Positions 24,902 to 39,499 of a stretch of 64,000 nucleotides of DNA are shown one piece after another. Positions within the stretch are counted from its first letter, which is position 1; every line of letters begins with the position of its first letter. Under the pieces are notes generated by a model. It worked only from the letters and a program-made list of their open reading frames with translations. It was not told the origin of the DNA and made no database searches. The DNA is taken from NCBI GenBank assembly GCA_008508345.1, contig QNGE01000404.1, positions 113,225 through 177,224 of the forward strand. Reading direction: 5' to 3'. Both the position numbers and the translations under genes were made by a program. Source of the stretch: Paragonimus westermani. Lineage: Eukaryota; Platyhelminthes; Trematoda; Plagiorchiida; Troglotrematidae.

Positions 24902-27900
24902 CTGTATATTACATGAAGGAAGATTTGGGCTGACTAATATCAGAGTAAATGATAAATCAAAAATCTTATAAGTATTCTAAACACAACATTCCCATATATG
25001 TCCTTTGTGAGTTAGTTGATAGGGAGGAAACTGCACACAACACTTGTTAAGTTCATATTCCAAATGTTTTTGATAGTATATTCATCGCCGTCCAGTGAAC
25101 AGCTTGTTAGTCAGACAAGGTGGCTTGTAATGAGGAGTTTGTGAATGAAATGAGCTCACAGTGTTTGAGGTTGGTAATCATTTTGGCTCCTGACATATCT
25201 TTTATCTGTACCTAATAATTTGATCGGAATCTAACAAACATGACAGTGCAAAATGCGATCGCAATCTTGAGCACCGTACTGACAAGCAAGCGGAATCCGG
25301 AATGACTGTGACGCACTTTTCACGGAAATAGCGAAGCAACTTTGCGTACCCTGAACTATTTAATGCATTGAAAGTCAAAGAACGAACGGCTAGTTGCACA
25401 AACAAGCATGCTATCTGGACACATGTGAACATTCACTTCACTAAGACGTGTATAGCTAGATGCGTTTATAGGGAATATAACTTTGTTAACCATAGCGATT
25501 GCAAGCATACAGGTTAAAGGTTAGTTCACAAGACTACTGGGTGTGTCATAGATATGCAATTACCGTTTCTCTTAAAACGACATAGCAAGCCTTCAAATTT
25601 GGACACATACCGATGTTTGTTTCAATGAGAAGCACATTTTACGTGTATGGACGTACGCATTGTTTTTACTCTGACTTGTTCCTTCTCAGGTGAACATCAA
25701 AGTTTCATAACGGTACCCAGAATGTGTTTAGTAACCTGACTGCTTGATAAATTGTCGAGTATGTATAGCGAAGACGTGAAGTAACTCTGTCAGCCCTGAA
25801 ACATTTAATGTGGAGGTTTTTTGTCAGTGTGATTCACTGCCTTGTTCTTAAAGTGACCGAAGCGACAACCTCAAAATCAGTTTGCCGCTCTCAAGTTAGG
25901 GGCCAATGATACGCTCAGACTTACGCTTACAAGATTTAGGTGCACAGAAAACAGCCCAAGCAACGATAGCTGTGTTGAGCTGATTAAAGTGGTAAACCTG
26001 ATAAGCCTTTCTGTTGGGGTTGTAGGTTGGTACTGCCAAATTATCAACAACGCAACTGAGTTCCCGCAGACACAACTTGTTGAAACGGATCCCCAACCAG
26101 GCTGAGAGTAAGAAACTGCGGATTAAAAATCTTTACAAGCTAGACACTTTAGTTTTGCTCCGGTGGCCTACACCTTGCGAGCACAGGACTGTGCTAAGTT
26201 GCACATGAAACAAAAGTCACAAGTGGTGTCTCTCAAACAGTTTGGTGGTTATTCTATTATCCTGTCCACTTCTTCGACCTGGTGAACACACCGGAGATTC
26301 GTAGAAAAGTGTGTTAGAAAAAAAGTCAATGATTTTTGTAAATACTTGGTTATTATCTTCAACCTATCCGGCATGTTGACGAGGCTGACGAGTTGAATGC
26401 TCAAGGAAGTACATATTTCAGAAAACTAACTTGTTCGGAACTCTCTTCCGTACGCGCACTGTCATCTGTGGTTCTACCCATACCGGAATCTTGGTCAGGA
26501 CGTTTAAATGCCTTGTAGAGGGACGGGGATAAAATGAAATAGGTAAAATGAGAAACATCTTTCAGCTTGAATTGACAGACCTACAATTGAGCTGGATAGT
26601 CTTCAATTTGCTTGAAACAAACAAAAATGCTATTAAAAAGCATGGTTAAAAATATGCGGAGCATTTCTTCTTTGTACTCACAATTTTCCTTATCAATGTA
26701 AGTTGTGAAACGTTCATAAGTTATATTGGCTCGCAAATTCATGTAAAATTTACCTCCAACCATTTTTTACCGGAGGTTATACAAATTTACAAGGCACAAA
26801 GCAATCGTCGTGCGATTGATAACAACGGTTCATACCACTGAGTTAGCAGAACACATGCCCGATAAGTGAACAGGTAAGAACGCTGTAAATGACGTACACC
26901 GGCAATCTATCTGGCTGGTTGTATTGGCTGTGATCCTATTGGCAGACATTGAACTTTTCATGTTAGTTCTTCAGAGGTGGAAAAAACCATTAGTTTTCGG
27001 TAAGACTCTAATGTTGAAGGCATGACAATTAGAAACTAACCTTCCCGTACTAACGCGCTTTAAATGATCACCCACGTATTCAAGTACGTTAAACACAAAA
27101 GCGTCCTCTGTTCAATGTTTATTTAGCTCCACTTTGGCTGATATAACTGTCCACACCATAGTCTTCATACTGTTCACTTGTTCCTCAATTTAAAAATGAG
27201 GTAAACTTTTTCGTTTATCAACGATAATACATGACAGACTAAACGGATTCCCAAAGTTCTACTTAGGTCGACTATACAACCTGATGAATCTCAAACACAG
27301 ATAATCGCACTGACATGAGTAATGTGGGGAGACCAGCGTGTACTCCGTTGGACATGAAAATAGTTTGCTTCTAGACAAGCATTTGGTTTTGTTACGTCTG
27401 TCAAATCCTGTGATTCAATGTGCCAACCAGGCGAAGCAACAAGCCTTTGTTGTGATTGCCTCGATGCAGACTGAAAAATCACTCCATTTGGTAATCTAAT
27501 TAACATTCACCAGGTGTGCAGCCCCGTAGTTAGAGCGTTTCACAGTTTAACTTCAATTTAGTTAGGGTCGTTCAACTTTGACTCATCAAGTTCGTGTGCG
27601 ACCAGTTCGATCCATTTGGACTCATCGGTCATGACTGTACGACTTATTGTTGAAAAGGCCGAGTTGCAGAATCACATAATCCTCATTGATCAGTATTACC
27701 TATTTCTTTTGCCAGATGTTCGGAGGTAAATCGATAGCTTGAAGTAAATGCGAACTTGATGATTTCTTCCTGTTTCTATTAAGGTCCATCATGGAAATGC
27801 AGAAGGGCTTTTATTATAAGGATGTCTAGTTTAATTTACTGCAGTTAATGTCATTTTTATCCCTCGGTTTCGAGCCTTCTTAGAGTTCTATTATGCTAGT

Positions 27901-28609
27901 TGTAATCTTTCTGGTATCAAAATAGCATGGTGTTCTTTGAAAAAACCTGAATAAATCAGCGCTCAAAAACTCCAACGATATGATGTTTTTAGCGAGTCAA
28001 TACGACAATACCAACACCTTGTCATTTTAACTCTTAGTCGGCTGATGTACAGTTGTATCCGCCAGGCTCAACCAGCGGTTTAATACTTCATGATTCCAGC
28101 ACGACTGACAAAGAATGACCAGATATGTCTGACTTATTGGGTTGCTGTGGCAAATGGGCGTGATTACGTCAACCAGGATATCACTTAATAGTTACTGATG
28201 CATATAAAAAAATGCATCCTTGTGACTGAGTAGAATCATCAGAATGGAAGAAACGAACAACATTGTCACAGGTTACGTCCCGTCTGCAAAGAATAGATGT
28301 TTTATTTTGGTGAGCAGCATGGAGCGGTCGGAGTGGTGGAGCGTTAAGTTTACATCACTAAATGGAGCAAGAGAACAACCACTAGTCAGTGGTGATCATC
28401 TGGATAATCTCTCTTGTGATAGACGGTGATGCATTCAACTTGGGGACAGTTTATGATGAACATATGTCTCCGACAATACGTCGCAGTGTATTAAAAAAGA
28501 AACGAGATTTTTAGTTGCGCAAAATTGTAATCACGACAAGCACATTAATCACTATACACAAAAATGTTCCACAGTAATATCTCTGTTGAACGACTAGACG
28601 CCTGCTGAA

Positions 28610-28700
28610 ACGGATCAAGAAGCACCATCCAGTCAGGATCGAAACCCGGGTCACATGGGCAGTCAACATTGCGGTCTTGACACATCTTGTTGTATGTAAT
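28610..28700 (-). repeat. Possible decayed tRNA-related SINE fragment
   Basis: On the minus strand GGTTTCGATCC (28647-28637) is close to a B box. The upstream GTCAAGACCGCAATGTTGAC resembles the A-box flank of the hammerhead family. No ribozyme core is visible downstream. It may belong to another tRNA-derived family. Confidence 0.25.
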
Positions 28701-31700
28701 AACCTAGTAGACCTGTCAGAAGCAACAGAGGTCATATACTAGTTTCAACTCAACCACCCACAGATGGTCAAACATTATATTTTGGCAACTGGCGAATTGA
28801 TTGCAATCAGATTACATAAATTAGTGTTTTGCACACAAAACAGTTTGTCAAGACCTCGTTAATCTCTTAGCTCCTAATGAATCCTACTGTTCACTCATCC
28901 ACATACACACAAACGTGTGACCTCCTCCAAGGGACACAAACCCATCCGTATCCAGATTGACCAGCGATGATATACTTGTGTGTACTGATAGGGGTGTAAT
29001 TGTCGTGACTTTAATTATGACCAGCTAAACACCTCACTTTCTCTTCATTATCCCTTGCAGTTTTATTGACCTGATAATGAGGCATGAAAAATACACATTT
29101 GTCATGTTTTGTAATCTCTAACTAAGCGAGATTTTCGTGATACTTACGTTCAAATCTTACCACTTTGGGTTCAGTGTTAGAGAACGCAAACTAACTGCAC
29201 AAACTCAACTGTACTGTAACAACGACGTGATCACTATTTTACGAGTATCAGATGAAAAATGCACTGTGTTTGCAAGTGTTATTTTCTTAGAAAAGCTTAA
29301 CCAATGGTGACAAGCGGGTACTTATTCAACGGCCAAATAAGTGTTACGCACCTACAGCAAGACATGATTGAGGCAAAGCTATCATCAAAAACCCAAAGTA
29401 AACTTTAGCTGGCAGTGGCCAGTGATTATAGTTTGCGTGCACGTTTTCGGTGCTGACCAGCATGTTTGAAAACTTTTCATGCTAAACTGAAGCCAATTCT
29501 TATTTTCAGCAGCATTTACTCATTGGAACTACCCTACAGTTGTTACAGATCTCATCAGTATGGGGTTAGAAACTGTTTCGAACAAGCCAGTCATTGAGGT
29601 AACAGTTCGTGCCAGTCACCCTTCCGATTTGCCATATGAAACATGGGCATTAAGGTTCAACTGACTGATGCTCAGATTACCATGAAACTTGACAAAAATT
29701 CTGTCAACTCACAGCCTACACTTGGCTTCGCTAGTTGTTCAACGGGTGACATTTTCGAAGGACGGAAAAGAAGATCCGATTAAATCCCAACATTCTCCGC
29801 CCATGTACACATGCACACATACAAGCATTCACCTGTTTATAGGAATAATTCCTCTGTCATTTTACACACAAATACACACCAACATTCAGGCAGAAAGCGA
29901 CTACAAGCGGGACCTTTATGGGTTTGGTATGTTTCACTCTTTCGTGTTCACGATCAACCACTATGCATCCAAGTTGGTTGCCTGCCTGAGTGTGTGCATA
30001 CTTGACATCGACGTGTAGTGATTCATCGTTTTTCCTACCTAAGCACCTCCACCCTGTCCACGTTATTCATCACCACCATCCAGCACGTGGTCATCATATT
30101 GGCATCCACTGTTGACCCACTGGAAAACTGTATAACTCATGTGAAGTGTTACCAACGGTTTATAAACAGCAGGTCGTTAAATTCGTCAGTCTTTGATAGA
30201 ATGCACTTTTTCCGATCCCAGAGACTTCGTAGTGTAAACTAATCAAGAGCAATGGAACGAAAACATTCGATCTTAGTCATTCAAAGCTTGATGATAAAAA
30301 TGCGAGAATATCTTAACATTCGAGGCAAGGAAAACATGATTAACACAGTTAGACAACCAATCTGCGGGTAGGCTTCCAGACTGCTAATCGCAGTCACGAG
30401 TTTTTCACGATCATTTATGGTGCTGGCAACCGAAAGGGGTAGATCGAACAGAACTCACATTCAGTTGATGTATCTTCCCATAACTGCAGGATAACGATTT
30501 GAAACTGACAGCGTGGTGGGATAAACTAATTGTACGAAGGTCATTACATTTGGGGCCCCGAATCTCGTCCCTTCGGACTAACTTGGCGTCTACTTCAGCT
30601 ACTGGACTATGCCTTTACGATGTGCTTTGTTTCTTCCACACACACATGTTTGCATCATCCACCGAGTTCTTAGCTTAGTGTGTGGGCAAACAAACTATGA
30701 ACTAGAATGAATTAGATCTGTGTTATTCGCGCTGTGATGACATTTATTTCCAAACGCGGGTATCTGTAGGTAAACATTAAAGTAAAGGGAAAAACCGACT
30801 TAGCCGAAAAACAGAACCTGATAGATTACATCGTTAACACAATTGACAGTCAAATATAGTGAAAATGAACCGATTGCTCCTGAAAATGTTTGGTAAGCAT
30901 TGGTGAAATTTTGGTGATAACAGACACTTTTATGAAGGTGGTTACGAAAGAAAGACGTCCAATGAGGAGTACGCTGGGCTGTTGAGAACGACAGGTACAT
31001 GAACTCGCATTAAACAATTTCTACCGATGTTTGCTCTCCTTGCATACATTTTGAAGTGGATCATAAACAGATAGCCCAAGTTGTAGAGATTTCGGATTCT
31101 AGCTAGCATGGAAGTTTTATGCTACAGAATGACATCCTAACACAGTAATTTTCAAGAACAATTGATAGCTGCGAAGTGACTGTTTGAGCACAAGCCAATC
31201 CCTGGTTGGCTAATTTACTGAGTCTAAACCGTGTACTTTTGTCGACGGCATAAGTCAGTAAAACTGGTTTATTATTCAAACTGGCAAAGTTGTAAAGCTC
31301 CTAACAAAGACAGAATAACAAACAGATTTTTAATCAAAAAAACCAATTAACAATCTATACTAGAAGGCTGGGAAAATGACACAGAAAATGAAAATAGGTG
31401 AAGAATAAAGTTTCAATCGTAATGATTTCCACTTCACAGCAATAGTGACTTGTTTCCAGTGAGTGCCGTAAGTGACAGGAAAGGTGCGAATAGAGGCAAC
31501 AAACTTGATTTGATTGAAGAACTGAAATGTGAACAGTATTAAGAGATATAACACATATTTCGTATCACTCCCAATTAACTGATGAGACACTGAATCCATC
31601 AAGCATTCTGACTCGAACGATTAACGTTAATTTGCGTTTAGAATTACGCTCACAAATTTCCATCCATATTCAAGGATCGTTCGACAATCTGTTCAGACGT

Positions 31701-33771
31701 GTTTATTCCCTATAAAGAATGATCAAGGAACCAACTTCTCATATTATTGATCATTAATATTAATGATTCTCGATCAGCCGGAGTTTTTGAAAACATCGTT
31801 AACTTCGTATGTAGTTCAACTCCTTCAATTTATATGTAGCGGAAAAGATGATTTGTATACAACTGTGATTTGTTAGTTTCATTAATTGTTTTGTTTCCCA
31901 AAACCATACTAATATTCTTTCCAAGTATCTGGTGTACTTTTTGCAATTCCTTACATTAACCTCCTTGTATGCAGACACTATGGACGTTAGTACACTTTGG
32001 TCAATTACTGACTATGGGTGGTTTATTCTGGATATATGTTTCAAACAGGATAATCTATGTTATGTATTATTCAGAGCTAAGGAAAGGTAATCACGGAAGT
32101 TTCAATTTTGTGTTTGTACTATTCTGGTGGGTCTATTAAAAAGTGAAACTTAAAGCGCTCGTAATCAGCCTGAACCTTTCACCGGCTGTGAAATAAGAAC
32201 GCAGAAATTCAGGTAAAAACCAGGAATTAACTATGGCTGACGGTATAGGTAGAATTGAAGATTTACTTTCCGTATTTATTATTAAAGATTTTAAAACATC
32301 TCCGAGATTCCTCAATGCACAGCTTGACGATGAACACATGTAGATGTATATATACAGCAGTCCCCCCAGAAGCTCCCCCAAGATTACCACTCCACTAGGA
32401 AAACTACTTCGTTTTCGTCTATTAAAGTTTCTATAGGAATATGAGAGCGGAAAGAGATCAGATTCAGATGTGTCCACCAAACACACAGGCCACCAAGAAG
32501 ATCACTGTGATTATCAGACAATTTTATCCCGACAACCAATCTACACTAACCAGCTAACTTTATAATACTTCTCCTAGCTACAAGTTTTCTGCACATCTAG
32601 TACAGCTATCCCATTGATTTTCTACCGCATAAGTTTGTTACTCTGCTGCACCTCGAAGTTTTTGGTTGTTCTGAACGAATAAACAAAATCTATAACCTCT
32701 GGTTTACAGTAGGATTATGTTTTTGATATTATGCTCACGTAACATCAACTCTGGTGAGGAACACTAAATATATGAAGGACCTTTCATGATTTAGCTCAGT
32801 TTGTTACGGAAGTTAAGGTATTGTGAATGGAAACTGTATCTGTTTGCCATTATTCACATCACGAAAATTGTGTAACTCTGTGCTAGACGTATCATCAGTT
32901 ACATCCTATTGAATGCATTAAGTACAGCATAGAAACGACTTTCGAACTAATAAAATAAGCTTTTTGTTAAGGTATAGTTTACTCCTGGTAAAAAGGCTGG
33001 ATGGTATTCGGAAGATAAATCAGCTTGCATATTTGTTGACATCAACTCGTATCTTCATGTTGACCCTGAGGTCAGTGTATAAGTTAACCATTTGTACGTG
33101 GTCGGGGGAATGAACACTGTTGAAAAAAGACAAAAGGAAATCAACAGAACGGTTTACAATACACGGCACACCGCCCTGCCTAATTTGACCACTTAAAGAT
33201 GGAGAGTTTTCATTGGGTCAGCTGCATATCAGCGAAGAGTTAGTCCTAACTTTTATAGGACCAACATTCAACTAGATCATACGTTAATACCTGTAAGTTT
33301 TTCTGGGACAGCCAGTACTCTTACAGCTAATCCGTTAATGCTACTTCATTGAGTGAGCCGTCGGACCAGCGGAAAACACATTCGGTATCTGACCTACCAT
33401 GATCTGCCGTAGCAACGCGTTAATCGGACGAGTTCCATCACAGACTAGATGCACTCATTCACACCTCCAATCCAAAATTTCAAACCATTAGACTGATCCC
33501 TCTGTCGTTTTCATGATTGCAGTAGGTTTAGAATAAGACGGACCTCATAGGGTCGCATGAGTTTGCATGAGGTGTACTTGCCAAGCTGCGTCAAGGTTCC
33601 CATGTGACTCATTTCGTTTAACCAATCGCAATACTGTTGGCATTCTGGATCTAAACTATTTCACGGATTTATGTTAATTTCTTTAGCTTCCAAAGCCATA
33701 TCCCAAACGTATAAATAGTTTCAATCTGATTAATTCCATTGATTGTCAAATACTGCTAGCTAAAGCCTCAG

Positions 33772-33990
33772 GTTCACACCGGAATTGCATGCAATGGCCA
33801 TCTGTACGGTTTGGGCTCACTAGTTTTTTACGGCTTAGTCAGTTGGGACCAAAAGAATGCGCTTAGGTTATTGGATGAGTTCGTAATTAAGCTTCGGTTG
33901 AAACTAACTGCTCGCCTTAAGCTTGCTTCGCACATTGTCAACGAAAATTTTATTCGTAAAAGTCCGAGGTGGCTGTCCATAAATATTGAG
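33772..33990 (+). CDS. Possible plus-strand exon, unrecognised
   Basis: A 73-codon open stretch begins after CCTCAG and ends at GAG|GTAAGC, in phase 0 at both ends. It reads GLGSLVFYGLVSWDQKNALR and then a long amphipathic, basic helix (LDEFVIKLRLKLTARLKL). It looks protein-like but I recognise no family. It would lie antisense inside an intron of the PDZRN-like gene. The acceptor has a poor pyrimidine tract and no neighbouring exon was found, so chance remains quite possible. Confidence 0.25.
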
Positions 33991-34285
33991 GTAAGCATAC
34001 TGCCAAAGTTATCTCACCGCTGTCGGAGTTTTCAAGTAACTGTTTGGGGCATCCATATATCTTGTGAGTACTGGGTATTCCCATTCATTGAACCTTATCA
34101 GTATAACTGCCAAACACTGACAACTGAAATCAACCATCCAAGGGGAGAAAATAGTGTGAGTTACAGTCTCAGTCTTCTTGCATAAATTTTGTACATACGT
34201 GTATATGCAGATACTTGTTCGTGGTATAAGCTGCTTGCGTATATCACTCGGAAATAACCAATGATTTCAAACATATTCGACTTAC

Positions 34286-34561
34286 AATGCATGGTGGGGT
34301 ATCGGATTTCAGAGGCGGTATGATGGTTTCCGAATAGATTGGGTCAAGATCATCACTGCGAGCTGATGCCTCACACGGCTGCAGGAAAGGCACGTTTGCT
34401 TTTGGTGGTTGACGAGCCAATAGTAGGCTGGCTGTGTTTTGACTCCTTTGGAACAGTTCTATCACTTGTTTACGTGACCGCACAAGCTGACTGTTGATTT
34501 TGATGATCCGATCACCTACCCTAACATCGGCACCGTTGGAAGCCACGCTGTTTGTTTCAAT
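34286..34561 (-). CDS. PDZRN3/PDZRN4-like E3 ligase, second half of PDZ2
   Basis: This internal exon of 276 bp (92 codons, phase 0 at both ends) has acceptor TTCTCAATCCGACAG and donor ATT|GTAAGT. It reads IETNSVASNGADVRVGDRII, then KIN, QLV, RSRKQVIELFQRS and NTASLLLARQPP. This is strand 3 to strand 6 of a PDZ domain, with the usual GDRIIxIN turn and a final helix and strand. Of PDZ families I can recall, PDZRN3/4 PDZ2 fits best: it shares I(E/D).NS(V/I)A, GDRII.IN, R....(I/V).L and (L/I)ARP at the same spacing. A PDZ-RhoGEF is the main alternative. The tail is a Pro-rich linker with DDLDP. PDZ domains bind C-terminal peptides of membrane partners; here that is inferred from the fold. Confidence 0.75.
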
Positions 34562-36650
34562 CTGTCGGATTGAGAAGAGATGAACATCACGTAAGATTTG
34601 GGGTCTAAATGTCAGGTTGGAAGTTATTACAAATTTCACGTAAAAACTATTTTGTATGTTATGCTGGCTTGTTTGGCTAGTATCAGTAGGTAGGAAACTG
34701 CAGATAATATCCAAAACCGCTCACACCTTGCTGACTTACAAACGAACCTTGTTGACGCATGTCTCGTCTTTGCTTTTAGTTCATAATGACAACAGACGAA
34801 ACTTGTTCGAAACTAGATGTTACTTAGATGTGTTTGTACAGCAAACACTTGTGCTTGTCATTTGCTTACGTAGCAAATCGCTCTGAACTTATTTGGTCAC
34901 TGCGTCTGCTGTGCTGTCAAGGACACGGTACAAACAATGATGTCTATCTTGCTGAAATCTGAACAAAGGAGTCGAAAAAAACTTGTCGTAAGATGCTTTT
35001 GCAATCTCAACCACAAATCTCTGGTACCAGAGACATATGTTGCGTTGACCGCTGTTCAGTGTGAGTAAACGGAACACATATTTGTCGAAGATGTATACCG
35101 CCAAGAGAGATTAGAAAGAGTCTGGGTGAAGCACATGTTAAAATGAGTATAGCACTGATTAAAAACTGGACACGACCTTTTTCACTGGTAATCTTGCAGA
35201 GTTCAGATGAATGGACACGAAATACTTCATTCTTACTCGTTTGTTTCACTTGCGCTGAGGTATACTGGAGGGGCACCCGCTTCTCTGAGATAAAAAAATC
35301 AAGTGGTCCCCCGTACGCTAGTTGCAGCAACCATCTTTCAGGTGACCACTGACCAGTGCCAGTGATGCACGGTTATTCTTCACAAGAACGGTAGTTGAAG
35401 GTCACAGGCATTATGAGGAAAGGTGAATTGTGCGTTGGTTTGCTTTGGAATGGCTAAAACCGTTGGATGAAACCAGTAGCTTTCCCATACTTTGTTCCGG
35501 TCAGAATAGTACACCTTATTGTAATCCACGTTCCGATTTACTGCATGGTCCTAAGCGTAACTGCTACTGAGCGGGGGCTTAGTAACATTTCTAAAACCCC
35601 TGAATGCGCGTCATGTCTGCGTAGTATACCAGAAGGCTACTGTCAGTTAACAAGTGCGGGCTGCGTGACTGCAGTTTATACTTAGGAATTCCATGTACTC
35701 AACGCCGGTGCTATATGAGGAATTCAAGTTTCTCGGTGACATATGACGTAAAGCCAATTTAACTAGTCGCGATGCTTTTAATACACTGGATTCCCTTCAC
35801 AATGAAAGCTTTTCTGATGCATGTACATACAACGAAGTCTACCACATTTTCTGTCAGTTTCATTGTTGTATCTGAAATACGTTCGTGTTTCTGCAACGTC
35901 AGTAAAAATTGATGGACACAGTCCCTAGTCGAGTTGCTGGAACTATGGACGAGAAACATGTTGAATGTACCTCATCGATGCATGCATAACAATCATCTAC
36001 GTCCAGTGGACATTTCAATGAACTATTCAAGTTTGACAACGCCGAAACTCGGGTTTGATTTTCGCACGTACTGTAGCACTAGTCCGCTGAAAAGTTCACA
36101 AGAGTGAACAAAAATAGCTTAAACAACAAGAGAACGAAAGATGACCGTTCATTTGTACACCGCTTGACCACCCAGTACACAGACATGTCTTCGATCCAAC
36201 AGCATTCAGTCAAAGAAGACAAAAAGTGACAGCACAAAGTCATGAGGTCGTTCGGCCGACCTAATGTCGAGAAATAATAAGTATTGGGACGCAATAATGA
36301 GACAACATTTTGTACGAACAGAAAATCCGACACATACTCAAATGTATTTACAACTATTTGAGAAGTGGAATATATTAGTGATCCCTTCAAACATGCAATA
36401 CACTTGTTAGTAAACCAGTTAGTTGTCCACCAGTTATTTGATAAGATGACATTAATCACGTTGAAAATAAATATCTGAGTGCGTTCACAGGTTGCCCATT
36501 TTTCAATATGGTTTGTGTAAGCACTATGAGCTGACCATTTTTAAGCCAAAAATACTTAGTGACATTAGATTGAACACCACTCAGTTGATCATGGATTTCG
36601 TCAGTCCATAGATGTTTTAATCAGCTGGCTTTAGAAAAAAACACTGAATT

Positions 36651-36735
36651 CGCATTTAACGCTTGTTAGAGCTCGTCATTACTGCATTTCCTGGCCACTG
36701 TCGAAATTGGGACTGTGGCCAAGCTTCAGTGTGCT
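36651..36735 (-). repeat. Decayed hammerhead SINE fragment
   Basis: The plus-strand run TTAGAGCTCGTCATTACTGC (36666-36685) followed by CTGGCCACTGTCGAAATTGGG matches the family's stem II/core and B-box region read antisense. The ribozyme core C3 is changed to A (ATGACGA) and stem I is broken. Confidence 0.6.
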
Positions 36736-39179
36736 TACTACCAAGCCAATGTTGCTTGCTGAGTTACCACAACAAGAAAACCAGACCAAGGGCAGTCTGA
36801 GAAACACTAATCAGTCCCAATTTATTACGAAAACTTTTATACAGAGAAACTACCATAGTTAACGTTGCCACTGGGCTACAGATATTTTGATTTTGTTTGG
36901 TCCGTTTATCGTCATGTTCACATGACCTTGTCTTACGTAACTGGTTTGATTCGATACATATTTAGACAAATTGTTTTAATCACCACTTGTTAGAAACATA
37001 TCCGGTGCCGCAGATGACTAATGTTTTGATTAGATGGCGCCGAACAACCGTGATTTAGTCAGAAACAGCTGGTGCGTGAGCTCTTGTTTTCTGAAATTCC
37101 TCCAATCAGGAAGCCACTCCCGTTCAATCTGACTATAACCGCCGATCCTATGGTAAGCAAGAACAAATTGTCGGATGGAAACGTTCAACAATACAGACGC
37201 AAAAATCGGCACTGCTTGTAAGTACTCTTCAGCTTGTGTCGACCACAATCCCCTCTATATATACATGGCTTGACGACAACGCGATCGATCGAAAAAGGCG
37301 GTAATTTATTATACTGATATACATCATTTGTTTCTCCTCTTATACATCACACAAGAAAAAAAGTGGAGTTGGACGGTGAATAACATTTTGGTTCTACTTC
37401 TATGACGTTTAACTTTTCTAAGGTCTTAGATTTCCTTTTTTCTATGAAGGTATTGTGCCAGAATTTCTGCTGTCACTTTATGGACTGTGTCTGTGATCTG
37501 ATATTATCTAGTTTGGGTGGTACCCACATTCTTCCACCTGGTCAGGTTGCCCATTTGGTTTTGTAATCAAAGGGCTATGGAGAAAATTAGTCATTAATAA
37601 TTGTGAATGGGCTGTTAACACCGGCTGATCATGATTAATCACAAAAGTGCCAGCGGAAAGTATCCAATTTAAGCTTTAATGAATCATTAGATTGTACTGC
37701 TCTGGTATTGTTACCTATTGAAATGTGGACAAGTTACCTGCAGACGTTACCCACAAACCATGTCCACACATTGACGGCTTGTTGTGGGGCAGTAATGTTG
37801 TATCACCTGTGCCGTTCTAACCAGTTATTTGAGATGGTTAATTGTTATTTTTCAGTGATTGTAAACTCTACCTAATCGTCATTGTTAAGCACCAACTTAC
37901 TGTTTACCTGACAGTCTAATTAACCTGATCCCTCACATATCGACGCAGTTCTGACTCTCACAGTTTCACTTTTAACATTCCAGCAGTTTTTCGCTGATTC
38001 ACTTCTCACTGACTGTGATTTTGTACTGTTCACACATATTGCAGATTGTGGTGCAGTCAACATCGAAGTTCATCGTTTTTCTGTCTTATTAATGTGATAT
38101 AACCGGGTTGACCCTCCTGACCCACTGAATTAACAGTAGCAATAAATAGGAGAGCACTTGTAGACAAACCGTAAACCAAAGGCGTTTCCCTGATCGCTTC
38201 AGTCTCAACCATATGTTATTGGCTCGTCTCTTTTCACTGTGGTTTAGCGAACAATATGATGAGGTAATTCCAATTAATGAAAATTTGTCTTACTAAACCT
38301 TAGAGAACCGAATGTTTCCCGTCAACTAACCTGATGAGGTGTGCTATGTAATTCACTCATCGTGTTGTCTATAATATGTAAGAATAATTGCTTCTTAAAA
38401 GGAGACTTCCACCATAACGGTATTTCCAGGGTGGATGCATTCACCAGGTATGAACATGATTGCACACAGGTGGGACTGGCTGAGATATAACATCATGAGA
38501 CTTGGATTTGTGTAGCCTCAACACATGTAATAGCAAGTGAAACAGTGTACCGATCATCTCTCAGTTTCAGTCGGTTGAGTGTGTACAACTTAGTGTGGGA
38601 GAGGTAAGTATGGCAAACATTGAACTAAAAGATATTAGACGGTGTAAATATTGTTCCACATAACGAGTGATGGATGCTTTACTATCGTCTTTACTTCCAC
38701 GGAATTGGAAATGGAAGACTATCAGAGCGTTGACAAACAGGAGCGTATAACTAAAACGATTGAGGGTGTTGTCTTTAAGGGATTGTACAGAAGAAATACC
38801 ACATCTAACTCACTTCGCCTACATAAACGTCACAAGGATCATCCGGATCTTTTCCATTCCGATAACACAAAGTCAAACCGAACTTTTCTTGCGAACTCGA
38901 GCGGCGTAGGTTAACTTCCTGCAATGAAGCAAAAGGTGGGGTAGAAAAAAAGAGGGAACTTCGCGTCTTACTTCAACACATGCGCTACGATAGCAGTCAA
39001 AAATATCGTGTCCAGGTTGTGAGTTTGCTAAAAGAATTCAAGCTGAATTATGTGAATACCGTACGCAAATCAACAACGATTAAGCAAAATTGTCCAGAAA
39101 CGCTGAGTTCTGTTTTGGTGCTAACATGTGTGTAAAATGATAATGTTAACCATAAATTGATAATAATGCCACAACCATA

Positions 39180-39350
39180 CTTACTAAAATGGACCAAGTC
39201 GGATGGAAATTCAAGTCGGCCATCATAAGGAAACCCAGTACTCGATTTTCCTTCAGTTTACGACATAACATTACCATATATCTCTCGCGCAATTGGAACT
39301 GCAACACCGGTGAATAGTTAGTTTTGACATGTTCGCTAGTTACTTCTTAT
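39180..39350 (-). pseudogene. Possible non-LTR retrotransposon endonuclease fragment
   Basis: A minus-strand open stretch reads LCRKLKENRVLGFLMMADLN then FHPTW. It resembles the (V/I)L..GDFN.P...W motif of apurinic-like endonucleases in CR1-type elements, preceded by the usual basic helix. G of GDFN is changed to A and F to L. Only about 45 residues are readable, so this is tentative. Confidence 0.35.
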
Positions 39351-39499
39351 TAGGCATAACCGGGTCATCCTACCGAAACGATCAGGCACAATCTGTTGTA
39401 AGTCCACATCTTCCGGTCATTGGCAGGAGTTAGTGAAACAGTTACTGTCTTCCTTTCTGGCGGTTAGGAAATCTGCGAATTTTTCACGATTAGGTTTAG

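Larger units (their letters stand above)
24902..34285 (-). other. Intron of the PDZRN-like gene (9.4 kb)
   Basis: It joins donor GTAAGT at 34285-34280 to acceptor ATATACAG at 24909-24902, both phase 0, so the flanking exons can splice directly. One or more unseen exons could still lie inside, because vertebrate PDZRN3 has a longer linker here. It contains a possible tRNA-related repeat at 28.6 kb and a plus-strand candidate exon at 33.8 kb. Confidence 0.5.

Noticed and set aside
29510..29598. An 89-base plus-strand exon (AFTHWNYPTVVTDLISMGLE...) with a TTCTTATTTTCAG acceptor
   Set aside because: Only 29 open codons, a mediocre GTAACA donor, no recognisable family and no connected exon.
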